In this document: one piece after another, positions 24,462 to 36,288 of the stretch | Numbering within the stretch: the stretch's first letter is position 1 | Layout of the letters: each line of letters begins with the position of its first letter | Source: Bullera alba | Taxonomy: Eukaryota > Basidiomycota > Tremellomycetes > Tremellales > Bulleraceae | DNA length: 64,000 bases | Assembly (NCBI GenBank): GCA_001600095.1 | Contig: BCIX01000001.1 | Coordinates: forward strand, 7,031,198-7,095,197 | Reading direction: 5' to 3' | Made by a program: the position numbers and the translations under genes | Notes under the pieces: model-generated | What the model was told of the DNA's origin: nothing | Database searches by the model: none | What the model saw: only the letters and a program-made list of their open reading frames with translations

Positions 24462-24705
24462 GGGAGTGATCGATGAATAGATCACAGAGGTACAAGGCCG
24501 AGACGTGTTTGAGCTGGAAATTTTTGGTTCAACCTCCACTCGAGTTGGTCCACCTCTTTTGACATTTGACTTTGACCTACAAGTAGGTCATAACTCAAAT
24601 CACCTCGACACGGCCTACCCGATCTATAGAGACGCGCAGGATCTGAATTAGAGCACTGCAGTAGAGTACGCCTTCATATTCATACCCAAATCCGCTGAGA
24701 TCAAC
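24462..24705. promoter_or_regulatory. Shared divergent promoter PUS4 / NUG1 with an 18-bp inverted repeat
   Basis: 244 bp between start codons. It holds an inverted repeat with perfect 8-bp arms, TGACCTAC AA GTAGGTCA, at 24573-24590, preceded by TTTTGACATTTGACTTTGACC, i.e. three TTTGAC units in 24 bp. Both look like protein-binding sites, but no factor can be named from sequence. Confidence 0.5.
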
Positions 24706-27078
24706 ATGCCAAAAGCTGGTGAGTCGCATCAAGCTATCCTTCCGCTCGGCTGATGACTGACCGACGGTGTAGGCAAGGTCAAGGGCGGCAAGGGCAAAGT
24801 GTACGATGTCCCCTCGGCTCAAGGAAGTGAGTGTAGCCGTTCCTATGATGTATAGGTTCGTGCTGACGCGTGGACCCAGAACGCAAGGACGGTGGCGTGC
24901 CGAAGATCAACGCTCAGAAGTTGGTCGGCAGGCAGGCGATGCCATATGGCAAGAGCAAGGTGAGCTTCCGTGTCCATGACGAGCACCGGCAAAGAAGCTC
25001 ATCGCGCCTCAGGCTATTGCCATGCCTGCTGGTATCGCTGCACGGACTATCGATATTCTAGCAGCAAGCTCGGCGGACGTCGAATCGCCAATCGCGGGCC
25101 CGAGCTCGGGACACTCTGGGTACGAACCCGTCGATTCGTCCTTGACCAGGGATTCCTCTTCGAAGGCGTTCATGAGGGAGCTGCGGAAGGTCGTGGAGAG
25201 GAGCGATGTGATTATCCAGGTCCTGGATGCGAGGGATCCAGAGGGTACGAGGAGTCGCTGGGTGGAAGAGGAGGTCAGGAAGAGAGAGTCGCAAGGGAAG
25301 AAACTACTCGCCGTGGTGAACAAGATTGGTGGGTCATGATCATCTTTGATACAGGTCCTGACATCGTCTCAGATCTCGTACCGCGAGCCAACTTGGAAGC
25401 TTGGCTCAAGTACCTCCGACACTCATTCCCCTGCATGCCATTCAAGTCGTCTACCCAGAGTCAGAAGAACAACCTATCACAGAACGCCGTCCCCTTGGCG
25501 CCAACTTCGAGCACCACCACCACCGCTGCATCATCATCACAACCTCTCCCGTCGACTTCGGCATCCCTCGGAGCTCCGGCCCTGCTCCACCTGCTAAAGC
25601 AGTACGCCTTGTCCACACCTCACTCTGCATTGACTGTCGGTGTGGTGGGATACCCAAACGTAGGCAAATCGTCCTTGATCAACTCGCTCAAGAGGAGCAG
25701 GGCATGTGCAGTCGCTGCGATGCCGGGAAAGACAAGAGTCGTGCAGGAGGTTGTGCTTGATAAAGGGGTCAAGATCCTTGATTGCCCTGGTGTCGTGCTT
25801 GAGGATGTCGGGAGAGAAATGGACGGAGAGGAGGGCAGACGGAAAGCTGCCGAGATCATGCTGCGGAATTGTATCAAAGCGGAACTCGTAGACGACCCAG
25901 TATCGCCGGGTGAGTCAGCTTGAGGTTCTCGTAGACGACCAGCTGACAGAGGACGTAAGTCGAGGTCATTCTGTCGAAAGTAGACCCAGCGCTGCTGGAG
26001 AAAACTTACAACATCCCGCCGTTCGACGACATCAAGACGTTTCTGATCAGTATAGCATTGACTCGCGGTCGTTTAGGCAAGGTGGGTCCGACAACATGAT
26101 TTTGAGAACGCGAGCCAATATCGTTTCAGGGGGGTATACCCGATTTGCAAGGCTCAGCAGTGTCAGTGCTTCGAGACTGGAACAGCGGAAAAATCCCATA
26201 CTTCACAGCACCGCCAACTGTACATCCATCATCAGCTCCAGCTCCGACGGAGAACGCGGGTGGGATGGCCGTCGAAGGGGAACAGGTTGGAGACGCCAAG
26301 ATTCTCAACACTCTCAGCGAAGCGTTCACCCTCGAGGGTCTGTTCGATCATTATGCCGACGAAGCTGCTTTCGACGACGACCAATTGGCCGAAGATGCCG
26401 AGGCAATGGCAGAAGAGTGAGTACGATCGTGACTGAGGAAAACGGACGCTGATAATGCTTGACTTGACTAGCCGACCTATTCTTGATGTTCCCCCTCCAG
26501 CAGTCAATACAGCTCGACCTGTTGCAAACCAGTTCCCTAATATGCCTATGTCGCCCATGTCTGACATGTCGGATGCCATGTCGGAAGATGATTCTCCTCG
26601 ACTACCAATCCGAACCCTCCCTATCGCCAGCGACGAGCCGACTGCGATCCGGGCAAGACCGGGTCAGAACCTCAACGCAAGACTGTTCACAGCAGAGGAG
26701 CTCGCAGTTCTGCCTGACGGCGTGCTGGATAGGCAGAAGCAGAAACAACTGGCGAAAAAGGCCAAAAAGAGGAAAGCCGCCGCTGGACGGACGGAAGACG
26801 AGTTGATGCTTGGATTCATGGACATGGGAGTGGAGGAGCCACAGCCCGATATGGAAGAAGCGTTCAGACCGTCTAGGAAGGCCATGAAGAAGCAGAAGAA
26901 GAAGGCGCAAAAGGTGGTCATCGAGAGACCGACCGAGAAGCAGATGGACGATGAGGCGAGGAAGGAGGCTGAGTTTGCAAACTTTTTGGCGAACGTTGGC
27001 GGTGAGTGGGAATACGAGTCTTGTCGGAGTCGGGAGCTGATGTCGAGTTTAGCAGATGACATGGATGAGGAGCTGTAG
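24706..27078 (+). CDS. NUG1: Nucleolar circularly permuted GTPase (Nug1/GNL3, nucleostemin family)
   Basis: GTPase needed for late nucleolar and nuclear steps of 60S assembly. A 13-nt first exon (MPKAG) joins a basic N-terminus. GTPase motifs appear in permuted order: VIIQVLDARDPEGTR (G5-like DAR), VVNKIDLVPR (G4), then GVVGYPNVGKSSLINSLKRS (G1 P-loop), PGKTRVVQEVVLD (G2) and ILDCPGVVL (G3). The C-terminal domain includes YNIPPFDDIKTFLISIALTR, RGRLGKGGIPDL and DWNSGKIPYFTAPP, typical of GNL3. The tail is Lys-rich (KKAKKRKAAAGR; MKKQKKKAQK), a nucleolar localisation signal. The last intron within 27001-27055 must be spliced to end ADDMDEEL. Shares a promoter with PUS4. Confidence 0.92.
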
Positions 27079-27526
27079 AACCGTAGTCCTTCTGAATTGA
27101 AGGGCGGATCTCGCGCTGCCTACTGCCCGGTTCGCATTCAGGAAGTCAGGGCACAACGACGAGACTGCCAGGGTTGCTTATCTCAACTCGTGACTTTATA
27201 GTCATGCATACCAAACATGCACCGCCCCGCTGGCAGGCGGATGCCACGGATACTATTATGTCTGGTTGGGAGGCTCGATTGCGATACTGACCAAGTGGCA
27301 AAACTAGCACCAGGGTCATCAACATCGTGGCTTGCTTGCTTGTCATGTTGTGCATGGTGTCCTGAGTGAGCGCGTCAACATGCTGCGTAGGTGGGCACGG
27401 AGCTGTGCATCGGACATGGGGTATATGTATAGAATAGTGAGGCACTAGACCGTCCTCGTCTTCCACAGTCAGCTCGACTATCGGGGCGACTCTTCTAGCA
27501 GCCAGGCCCATACTTCGATCGACACG
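27079..27526. other. Intergenic region before the secreted-protein gene
   Basis: 448 bp with no convincing gene. The minus frame 27146-27511 has no recognised product. Promoter of the 27527 gene is expected near the right end. Confidence 0.4.
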
Positions 27527-28128
27527 ATGCGGTCTTATCTTTTCTTCACGGTGCTCACCCTCGCTTCCACTTGGGTTTCAGCCACGACCCCTGATCGACA
27601 TCAAGTAACATCTCCGACCGACGAACCGGACAACAGACTCATTTACATAGACAAGCGATTTCACCGAGCCGACGTGGAGACCTCACACGACTCGCACGGC
27701 CGGGACGCCGATCTGGAGGGGAAGAGATCCAACATTCCTGGGAAAGTCGCCGAGGCATTGCTGCTAGCGGAGATGAACCAGAATCTCCCGCTGGGACACC
27801 GAGATTCAAAGATAGTGGACTCGGCGAAAGACATACGAAGGATCGTGGCAGAGGCAAATGTAGCGGGTGGAAGTGGAGATGATGGATCGCCAGGTGGCAG
27901 AGACGAGATGGCTGCAGTGGACGATCTACTGAGTCATTTGAAGAGTAACAAGATGGCCAGTCGGTCTAGAAAGCGAGGCCCGCTGTTCAAAGAGGTGAGT
28001 CGCGCGGAAGAAGGATAACATCTAAAGCCGGACGGGCTGACGATCTCCTGCAGGACCTCGTGCCGAGACTCCAGACGTACACCGGGGCCAACGAGCTGGA
28101 CGACGAGGACGACGAGCCATATTGGTGA
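27527..28128 (+). CDS. Small secreted protein of unknown function
   Basis: Two exons, 27527-27994 and 28054-28128, give 180 residues. The N-terminus MRSYLFFTVLTLASTWVSA is a textbook signal peptide with a likely cut after VSA. The mature part is hydrophilic, without cysteines that I can see and without membrane segments. It contains three dibasic Lys-Arg sites (IDKRF, EGKRS, SRKRG), possible Kex2 sites, and ends ELDDEDDEPYW. I do not recognise a family. The intron is phase 0 with a GTGAGT donor. Possible roles include cell-wall or capsule-associated secreted protein or processed peptide precursor; none is shown. Confidence 0.7.
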
Positions 28129-28218
28129 TGCGACGTCTTCGATATGATATCGCGAGCTGTACAGCTGTTGTGAGGAGAAGACTGCATCTAGATGTACCAG
28201 TATCCACCTATTCATGGT

Positions 28219-29836
28219 TTAATTCTGCTTGTACAGGTTGAGCAACCTGTCCACACGGGCAGCCTCTCGTTGACCACTGATGACTGCACCGGCAACACTA
28301 CCCCTGTGCTCCATTTCCGTGTGTTCTCCGGCGAAACCCAGCTTTCCGTCCCATACAGGCCTGCCGAGCTCTTTAAAGTCGAGCGGGCTTCTCTCGCCGT
28401 TTTCGGAGATGATTGAAGGTGTCGTAGTAGCACCTCGGGACAGAGGGTCGGTGAGCCAGTCTGTCAATGACGAATCGATCGGTCTGGGTGGTTTGGTCTC
28501 TGGCTTGAAGCGCGAGACCAGGAAATCATGGTATGCCTGCGCCACCTGGCCGGGCTCGAAGCGTGCCAGCGCCGTAGCTGGCGTTTCTGACAGGTAGGTC
28601 AATAGCACCGGCGAGGGGTTTGGCAGAGTTGGACAGGCAAAGTTGGCGCAGATGAGGGTGGAAGATTCGAAGATTTCTTGGGGAGTCGAATTGGCAGTGA
28701 GCGGTGTGGTGGAGGTAGGGAGGAAAGTGTACGAGCCGACTGTTTCCGGGTTGGGCCACCAAGCTGATTCGTACTGAAGCAGGAGCTTCTCCAAGATACC
28801 AACATGCGTCCCTTTGATAGCTTCGGATAGCCGAAGGGGAAGTGCTGGACTGAATGTGTTTTCAGGCAACTTCTGGAGCACACCCAGTGGAATGGTGCAA
28901 ATGACCGTCTTTCCCTTGAACTCTGCTCCGTTCCCGCTCACTATCACACCCTGTTCGTTCTGCTTGATGGACGAGATGGCGGTACTCAATTTGACCTGAG
29001 CGCCTTTGGCAGATGCCCCTCCTAGAACTTTGTCCACGAGAGACTGATATCCTCCCTCTGGGGCAGCGTCCGATCCGCCGAACGAAGTCGTCGACTCCCA
29101 TCCCGCCCAGCGCAAGGAAGCTTGTTCGAGCTTGAGACCGAGAGGGACTTCGAGCATCCTAGCGAGTCCAAGGGCGAGCTGCTTGTGTGCATCACCAGAG
29201 GGAGGCTTGCCGGTGGGCACTTGGCTAGGATCGGCAGGATTGGTTTGGTTCACGTCCGCCGAGGGGTCGGGCGAGGCGGATTTGAAGAGCAACGAATCGG
29301 GTGCAAAGAGTCCCGATGCGAGCGAGGCCGAAGGGGCTGGCGCAGGATGTGGCAGTTTCAGAGCACCCTGCGCAGCGGAGAGCGAGGCCCTCAACGCGTC
29401 GGCAGTCGACTCGGATAGTGGGCCTGTAATTCGTTCTATCAGCTTCGCCGAGGACGTTGAACAGGAAGCTAGGGACTGACCGTCTGGACCATATATCACC
29501 CCTTGAGCGGGTTTGGGCAGGTGCGCATTCTTGCATCAAAGCCGTCAGCTCCGTCCACACGGCCAAGCTTGCGGAGCGATGACTTACTACGCCCAATGCC
29601 TCGGCTATACCCCTCGCTGGGTTACCTTCCTTGTACCCATGTATCCAGCTACACCCGACGTCGACCTTGATCCCAGCTTGATTCTTGTCACTCCAGGTCT
29701 TTGCCCGTCCTCCGGTCCTATCTCTAGCTTCGAGGACGAGCACCGAATGGCCTTTTGACGCGAGATCACGGGCTGCAACGGCGCCAGACCACCCTGCGCC
29801 AATCACGATCGTGTCGTAGGTTTTCGAAGTTGACAT
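28219..29836 (-). CDS. FAD-dependent amine oxidase (polyamine oxidase-like)
   Basis: Flavin amine oxidase family. The first exon has the Rossmann dinucleotide-binding signature TIVIGAGWSGAVAARDL, followed by VLVLEARDRTGGRAKTW and VDVGCSWIHGY, the standard start of the family. Exon 2 begins near residue 85; a long second exon includes TSFGGSDAAPEGGYQSLVDK, TVICTIPLGVLQKLP, a Ser/Thr/Pro-rich insert (residues about 120-180) and near the C-terminus KLGFAGEHTEMEHRGSVAGA, the second FAD contact. The C-terminus LLNLYKQN is not a peroxisomal SKL-type signal. Upstream in-frame ATGs at 29881 and 29950 would add 15 or 38 mostly basic residues. Substrate (polyamine or other amine) cannot be decided. Confidence 0.87.
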
Positions 29837-30636
29837 GTTGATAGATCTTCTTCCCAAGGCTACCGCTCGTGCAATGTGCATAGGGGATGATGAGCAGACA
29901 GCAACCGACAATCGACTCTTCAAGACATCCGGACACCTGCTCGCTGGCATGACTCCGGGGGGATAAATGGACCGGAATAATGCCGGGGTGGAGACTACCG
30001 GTGGACACCGTGTGTAGCCGATAGAGTGCCACATTTGCCACCCACCAAAGCAACATGAATGCTGTAATGCCGAAGTGGGAATCGCCGCCAGCCTACGTTC
30101 CCTGAATGGGTTGCCCCGCAATCTCCCTAGCTGAGCTGAGGAACCGCGACGTAACAGGACTGTCAACTCGGCTCACTCGACACTGCCCTCGTCAATACTC
30201 GTCGATATCACCAGTACGGGTATAGTAACATTGCCCTCGGATCAGCATAGTCATCCTCCGAGAGCCCATAGCTATCTACGCATACGCTCAACACCCCACC
30301 AGAGTTGGAAGTGAAGGAGATAATCCCCTCGCCACCGCTTTGTTTTCAAATCCGACGAGGACATTACGAGTGAATTACGCCGACAATCGCGTGTCCAACT
30401 TCTGTCCGAAACCCGGCGCGGTATCACTATCACCAGTAGTAAACCCGCCAACGGCCTATTGCACTGTCACCACTCAACGCTCTACAGGTCAGGGTGCTCG
30501 CCGTAGGGTCTTGAGGTGAAGCATTCCAGCACCTGCTCGCTCGACCCCGCATAACCCCCTTCTTCTCGCCAAAGGCGGCTCAGGCTGCGGGCGGCTGTTG
30601 AGAGGAAGGGAGGAGACCTAGGGAGAGAAGGAGGAC
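29837..30636. promoter_or_regulatory. Divergent promoter region amine oxidase / ADA2
   Basis: 800 bp between start codons. The only long open frame (29225-30166 on minus) is an upstream extension of the amine oxidase frame; its first half has no family signature. The right half (30,440-30,630) is GC-rich and purine-rich just before ATG 30637. Confidence 0.4.
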
Positions 30637-33158
30637 ATGACTGTCTCTCAGCGGCGGATCCGTACGGATCCCGGCAAGCCCGAAGGTGCAGGTGTGTAGC
30701 TGAGAAGATCTTTAGGGACCAGCTAACGTGGTATGAATAGCGACCGAGCCTGGAATCAAATACACCTGTGATTGCTGTGGGTGCTGTTCACAACGAGAGA
30801 TTGACTATTATGCTGACGCCTTCATCATCTAGGCGGAGTCGACATAACCCATACAGTCCGCATCAAATGTGCTGCCAAAGAATGCGAGGAGGTGGATCTC
30901 TGCCCAATGTGCTTCTCAGAGGGCAAAGAGACTCAGAAGCACAAAGCCTGGCATGACTACAAGGTCATTGTGAGTTGAACGGACTTGGATCTAGTCACCG
31001 CTTGGAGCTACTCTGACAGTCACCTCGCAGGAGCAACACTCTCAACCGATATTCTCGGAAGACTGGGGAGCCGACGAGGAACTCTTGCTCGTGTCCGGGC
31101 TCATCCTACATGGTCTTGGAAACTGGCTGGAAGTTGCCAGTCATATAGGCACGAGAACCAAGGAGGAATGCGAAAAGCACTACAAGGAGTGCTATCTCGG
31201 CGTCAGCGTGGACGACCTCAAATCGGCTGTCAACGGAGACCACAAGGAGGAGAGCGTACAGGGTGACTTGGATATCGATGCCGATAGACCGGTCAAGAAG
31301 CAGAAGAGGGACTTCATGCCGGTGAGTTACGTGCGGAGGATAGGCAATAATGGGGGTTGACGCTGACCTGCATAGCGTATGGACATGACGTTCGATATCG
31401 ACCCCGACGAGTTCCAACAGAGAAAGAAGGCGAGGATAGAGGAGATGCGCAAGCCGCACGGTTAGTTTGAAGCAACGTAATCAGATTGGCCGAGAAAGCT
31501 GACAGTCCATTTCAGCCCTCCCGGCGGGCTCTAGCAATCCTCTAGTCTCCGCACCGACAAACCACGAAGTGGCCGGATTCATGCCTGGCAGATTGGAATT
31601 CGAGCACGAGGTGGACAATGAGGCAGAAATGGTTGTCAAGGACTTTGACTTCGGTCTCGTATGGAAGTACGGCGGAGACGAGCAGCCACAAGCCAAAGTC
31701 ACCAAGGCCAGCGGTGACGATGATGTCGAGGAGGAGGAAGAGGAGGATGGCGAAGGAAAGGCCAATGAAGCGCAAAAGAATGGAAAGGTCTCAGATCCGG
31801 ACATCGAGCCTGGAGTCAAAGTCGATCCGCAAGAGATCAAGGTGAAGCAAGAGCCAAAGGATCTGCCTCAACCAGAAGCCAGCTCGTCACAGTCGCCAAT
31901 ACGTAAGGAAGCCGGATCGCAGTCGCCCTCGAAGAAAGGCAAGGAGAAGGAAGTGGTCGAGCCCGAGCAGGAGGTGGAGGATGATGCTGAGTTGGAGGTC
32001 AAGTTGGCCCTTCTCGACATTTACTTTTCGAAACTGGATAAGCGAGAAGAGGCCAAGGATCTGATATTCGACCGCGGACTGACCGAGTACAAGAGAGTGA
32101 GTGAGGTGTCAACTATCCAGAAACCGTACTGACTGGACGGCAGATACAAGCAAACGAGAGGAAGAGGCCGAAAGAGGAGAGAGAGTTGATACATCGGTAC
32201 AAGGTGTTTGCAAAGCTGCAAACAGCTCAGGATTTCGAGGTCCTCGTCGAAGGTCTAGTCTGTGAGTCAGCAGGAGACGACAATGTCAGGTATGTATACT
32301 GACTGTGACTCCAGACGAGCAGAATCTCCGAAAGCGAATTTTGGAGCTGCAGGAGTACAGGAGAATGGGCATTACCACAGGCGCCGAGGCAGAGGCTTAT
32401 GATACTGCCAAAGCGGCTCGAGTGAGTGGTTCTCATGACCTGAGGTCCTCAAGTCTGACCTCCGTCTTCAGGCTGGATACCGGCCCATACCCGCTCGCAA
32501 CGAGCTGCTGCCTACTGGCGCAAGAGTTAACCAAGGTCAACATCGACATCTTTATGGCCCGGGAACTCCACCGCCTGGAATGCCAAAAGGCGACAGTCGC
32601 GAGCCCACGCCTCGTGTCGTCTCGGCCAGGAAGCCTCGTAAGTGGGCTCAAGGGCATACTCTCCGCCGCAAGCATTGCTGATAATTGAACTCTCGTAGCT
32701 ACACCTCTCAACCTTGCCAACTCGGCTGCCCTGGACTTGCTGTCTCTCGAAGAGCAATCGCTCTGTTCGAGCCTCCGCGTGCTGCCCAAGCCGTACCTCT
32801 CGATCAAGGAGACCTTTGTCCGGGAGAACGAGCGGCGACGGGGACTATTAAAACGTCGTGACGCGAGGTAAGTACAGCTCTTCTTCTTCTCCTCCTTCGA
32901 AGGCATATAAGCTGACTGGCGATGTTTAGGCGAATGCTGAAGATCGACGTGAACAAGTCTGGCCGCATATTCGATTTCCTGGTATCGGCGGGTATGCTAG
33001 TCCTAGCCTATGATCCAACAGTGAAGTCGGTATATCCGAGTCTACCTGTCAACGGGAAGGAGAATGGATACGGGCCTGTGGTCGAGGTGTACCCCGGTGG
33101 ACAGCGGGACGAGAGGATGGAAGGGGTCAATGGGACGACGGAGGTGTTGCATAGATGA
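30637..33158 (+). CDS. ADA2: Transcriptional adaptor Ada2 (SAGA complex)
   Basis: Activates the Gcn5 acetyltransferase in SAGA/ADA complexes. Exons give a ZZ zinc finger, KYTCDCC ... VRIKCAAKECEEVDLCPMC, with the expected Cys pairs. The SANT domain follows: WGADEELLLVSGLILHGLGN, EVASHIGTRTKEECEKHY, LGVSVDDL. Then MTFDIDPDEF, HEVAGFMPGRLEFEHEVDNE and LLDIYFSKLDKREEAKDLIF, all Ada2 core motifs. An acidic, low-complexity insert (residues about 260-340) interrupts the centre. The SWIRM domain ends the protein: SLCSSLRVLPKPYLSIKETF and RRMLKIDVNKSGRIFDFLVS. Around nine exons; the intron after CDC uses a GTGGGT donor. The gene begins with a 16-bp palindrome inside exon 1. Confidence 0.93.
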
Positions 33159-33471
33159 GGCGGCGAGTGGCCGAGTGGCTGTGACGGAAGTGAAGAGCGG
33201 AGACACTGTCGACATATAGAGACTGTCAGTGGACAAAAACACCATAAATACTTGAATGTATTCTATCCCATGTACGGTGCTGTGTCCTGGCGACGATGCT
33301 GTGTCGATGAGCTGGACCAGATCGTGCTCGATCGTGTGTAGGCAGAAAGAGATCCATGCGAATTTGATTCCGTCAAGATTTCGACATTCTCTCGCGCGAT
33401 CTCTCCAGCCGGTCAACAGCGTTAACGACGATCTAGACTCGCTCTCCACCACACGACTAAGCACGCTCAAC
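33159..33471. promoter_or_regulatory. Intergenic region ADA2 / bL32m
   Basis: 313 bp between the ADA2 stop and the bL32m start. GAGTGGCCGAGTGGCTG at 33166-33182 resembles a tRNA A box but no B box follows. No gene. Confidence 0.4.
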
Positions 33472-34129
33472 ATGGCCGCTCTATCCCTATCTACCGCCAG
33501 GCCATCGCTCAACTTCTCCGCCGTCGCCTCGAGGTTTCTGCAGCCATACTTCCGCCCAGCATGGTCTATCAACTGCGAACCCAGCTCGTCCTCCGCTTCT
33601 GCACCTAGATCCGGGGTCGCTACGTCTTCCGCGACATTGGGCGGCACGGTCGGATGGAGCTGGACATCGTTGATGCCCTCGCTAAATGGTCTACTGGAAT
33701 TGTTCCCGCCGTTCCTGTTGACGACGCCGAAGAAGAAGACGAGTCATATGAAAAAGGCTCAGAGGTCCACTCACAAGCAGCTCAAGAATAAGACGAGTGA
33801 GTCCTATCCGGATTTATAAAGGTATATTTGGAGTCTGAAGGATGGGAGTGGTCATGGACACGGAGGGCATAGGGAAACGAAATTGCGCTTGAGACGGAGA
33901 AGATGCCTATATGAATGACGGAAGCACAGGATGGAGCTAATCAAACCAATGGCAGACTTCTCCAACTGCATGGCCTGCGGGCATGTCATGTTGATGCACA
34001 ACCTCTGTCCTCACTGCTTCTCCGAAATATCCCGAGGGTGAGTGGGCTGTGGTGCCGCTGTAGTGCGTATGAGCTGATCGTCCTGGACGTAGATGGAAAG
34101 CCGAGGCGAATGCGAGACTCGGTCGATAA
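33472..34129 (+). CDS. MRPL32: Mitochondrial ribosomal protein bL32m
   Basis: Large-subunit mitoribosomal protein. Three exons, 33472-33796, 33956-34037 and 34093-34129, give 147 residues. A Ser/Ala/Arg-rich presequence (MAALSLSTARPSLNFSAVAS...) precedes the bL32 core PKKKTSHMKKAQRSTHKQLK, and the second exon carries NFSNCMACGHVMLMHNLCPH with two CxxC pairs for zinc. The presequence is known in yeast to be cut by the m-AAA protease; here the conserved core begins near residue 85. Intron 1 is 159 nt, unusually long. The end is RGWKAEANARLGR. Confidence 0.87.
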
Positions 34130-34571
34130 GGATGTAGAAGAGTCACAGCTGTACACACGTTTAGGGATAGGGACGATCGGATGATTAGCTGAACAGATGT
34201 GGAGACGAACATCGTAGCTAGTCTCTGCCATTAGCGAGCGTGGAGAGAGCGAGGATAAGGGAGGAATGGAGGGTCTGGAAAGCGGAGTCTCGTTCGTCAT
34301 TCAATACTTGGTCATATGCATCTTAGGCCATGCACATTAAGACTGGTCGAGAACCTTGTGCTCCTCAACTGCTTGGTGTGCTCAGTACGAGCTCTTACTT
34401 GGACCGGCCTTGGGGCCCAAGCAGTATAGTCGTATAGTGGTGATGACTGGTTGAAATTTCTCGGCAAGATGCGATTGCCATTTCTGTTTGTTCACATTTA
34501 CCTTGAACATCAATTCGAACGCTTCTTCTCACTTCTCGACGCACGAGAGGCTTACGCCGCTCATCTATTTG
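34130..34571. promoter_or_regulatory. Intergenic region bL32m / methyltransferase
   Basis: 442 bp between two same-strand genes. Frames here (34451-34663 +, 33937-34300 -) give no family, although the first overlaps the start of the next gene in another frame, so an upstream exon of that gene could lie here. Confidence 0.35.
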
Positions 34572-36288
34572 ATGTACTGGTATCTATCCTTTCTCCGCCC
34601 ACCCCCGGTCTCCGCTTCCATAGGCCTTGGAAGCATCACCATCACCCCGCAAGTCGCCAATGATCTGAGAACAGAGTAGGTGTGTTCCCACCATTCCCCC
34701 AGTCTCCAGCCGCGCTAACAATTGTTGCCCGCCTTAGACTGCGGTATGAGCCTACCGAGGTGTACTATACCTGGCAGAAGGTGTATCCCGACACAGGGCC
34801 GCAGAAAGATGCGGAACGGTTGACCACGTTCATACCCCCGGAATCGACATATCGACCTTTGACCATCCCGTTGCCGGATACCGCCGTAGTAGGGGAGAGA
34901 TGGCGCCTAGGTCTCTTTTCCAACTTCTCAAATTCGGGCTCGGCGACACAACCTTCGGACGGCGGAGAGGGAGCTGGAGCCGGTGGACCTGCGGAAGGGA
35001 TTCTGGGAGTGACAGAGGGCAAACCGTCCGTGATTGGCGTTTGGAGTGAAGGCATCTCCATCGTCAAAGGGGAGTCGTCTGGCTCAACATCGTCTGGTCC
35101 TATTGGCGCAGTACGCGGAGTTGGATCTAGTTCAAAGGGCAAGTCGAAAAGAGACGACGTTCAGAGCAACACCACGTCACAGGGTAGACCAAGCGGGAAG
35201 GCAAAAGGGAAGAACAAGGCCAAAGACGATGAAGGGCCCAAACAGGGTCGTATACAGCGAGAATGGTCGTTACCCCAGTATAACGATGATGCCGATCTGG
35301 GGAGGCCGAGCGGGACATTGAGGATCGTCGAGCAGACGAGCTTTGACCTCGACAAGGTGTGTACAAAGAGCTATGAGGGGGAAAGTGCTAACGAGGCCCG
35401 GGTGTAGAAAATATGGGACTCTGGACTCGCTTTGTCCTCCTGGCTGTTCAGGTATCTCCCTGGTACACAAACACCCTCGCATCAGTTATCGCGCGAAGTG
35501 CTGGACGTTTCAAAACGCACGACGGGACTCAAAGTAGTGGAAATTGGTGAGTTCAGACCAGGGCGAACCGAGCGAGTGCTCATCAGATTGGGAAATCACA
35601 GGAAGCGGTACTGGCTTGGTATCGATAGCACTTGGACTGGCTCTGAGTAGACGCCCGGCTGGAGATCACCCGGAAACTGAGATCGTGGCCACGGATCTAG
35701 GTGAGTCGAGGCCTATCGTATCCCTCAGGCATGGAGCCATGATCTGACAAACGGACAGACTCGGCTATCGCCTTGATGGAAGAGAATCTGACGTTGAATG
35801 GACTGAATCCCACTGCATCCTCACGTCCTCAAGAAGCGGACTCGACTGAAGTCGGCTCACGAGTCCGTGCAGAGGTGTTGGACTGGGAGGCTCCGTTGCC
35901 CAACTGGGTCTCGGCAGATCGGTGGCCTGATCTCATCGTGTGAGTCCACCCTTGAACCTTAGTCTTACGCACATGCGGGCAGACGCTGACTTTGAGGTCC
36001 AGCGCCGCGGACGTTACCTACAACACGGCATCATTCCCGCACTTACTGTCCACCCTCGCATCCCTCTTGAAGCCCTTGGAAACAGTGCAACTCAGGGGAC
36101 GGGGAGATGGAGGGTGGCCTCGCTTGCTTATGGCGTACAAACAGCGAGATGAGGCCGAAAGGGAGTTATGGGCCATGCTCAAGGCGGAGGGGCTAGCCAT
36201 GACGCTTGTGGATGTGATACAGGGGAGTGAGGAGGATGGGGCGGTTGAGATTTGGGTGGGTGGGGCTGAGTCGCCTGTGTCCTCGTGA
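34572..36288 (+). CDS. Family-16 lysine methyltransferase (METTL21-like)
   Basis: S-adenosylmethionine-dependent protein methyltransferase of the methyltransferase-16 family. The first exon encodes MYWYLSFLRPPPVSASIGLG and TPQVANDLRTE; ATG 34572 is the first in frame, but an upstream exon is possible. Then ELRYEPTEVYYTW, a low-complexity Ser/Gly/Lys insert of about 120 residues, TSFDLDKKIWDSGLALSSWL (family motif [KR].WDSG..L..WL), VVEIGSGTGLVSIALG (SAM motif I), EIVATDLDSAI (motif II), DWEAPLPNWVSADRWPDLIV and the post-motif ADVTYN. Ends with a helix region MAYKQRDEAERELWAMLKAE. The large insert between the N-terminal and catalytic parts is notable. Substrate unknown. Confidence 0.85.

Noticed and set aside
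30770..30833. Non-canonical intron in the ADA2 zinc finger
   Set aside because: A donor one codon earlier (GTGGGT) with the TCTAG acceptor gives CDCCGVDIT and preserves all zinc ligands.
33166..33182. tRNA-like A box (GAGTGGCCGAGTGGCTG)
   Set aside because: No acceptable B box (GTTCRANNC) or anticodon arm can be placed downstream within 100 bp, so no tRNA gene is supported.
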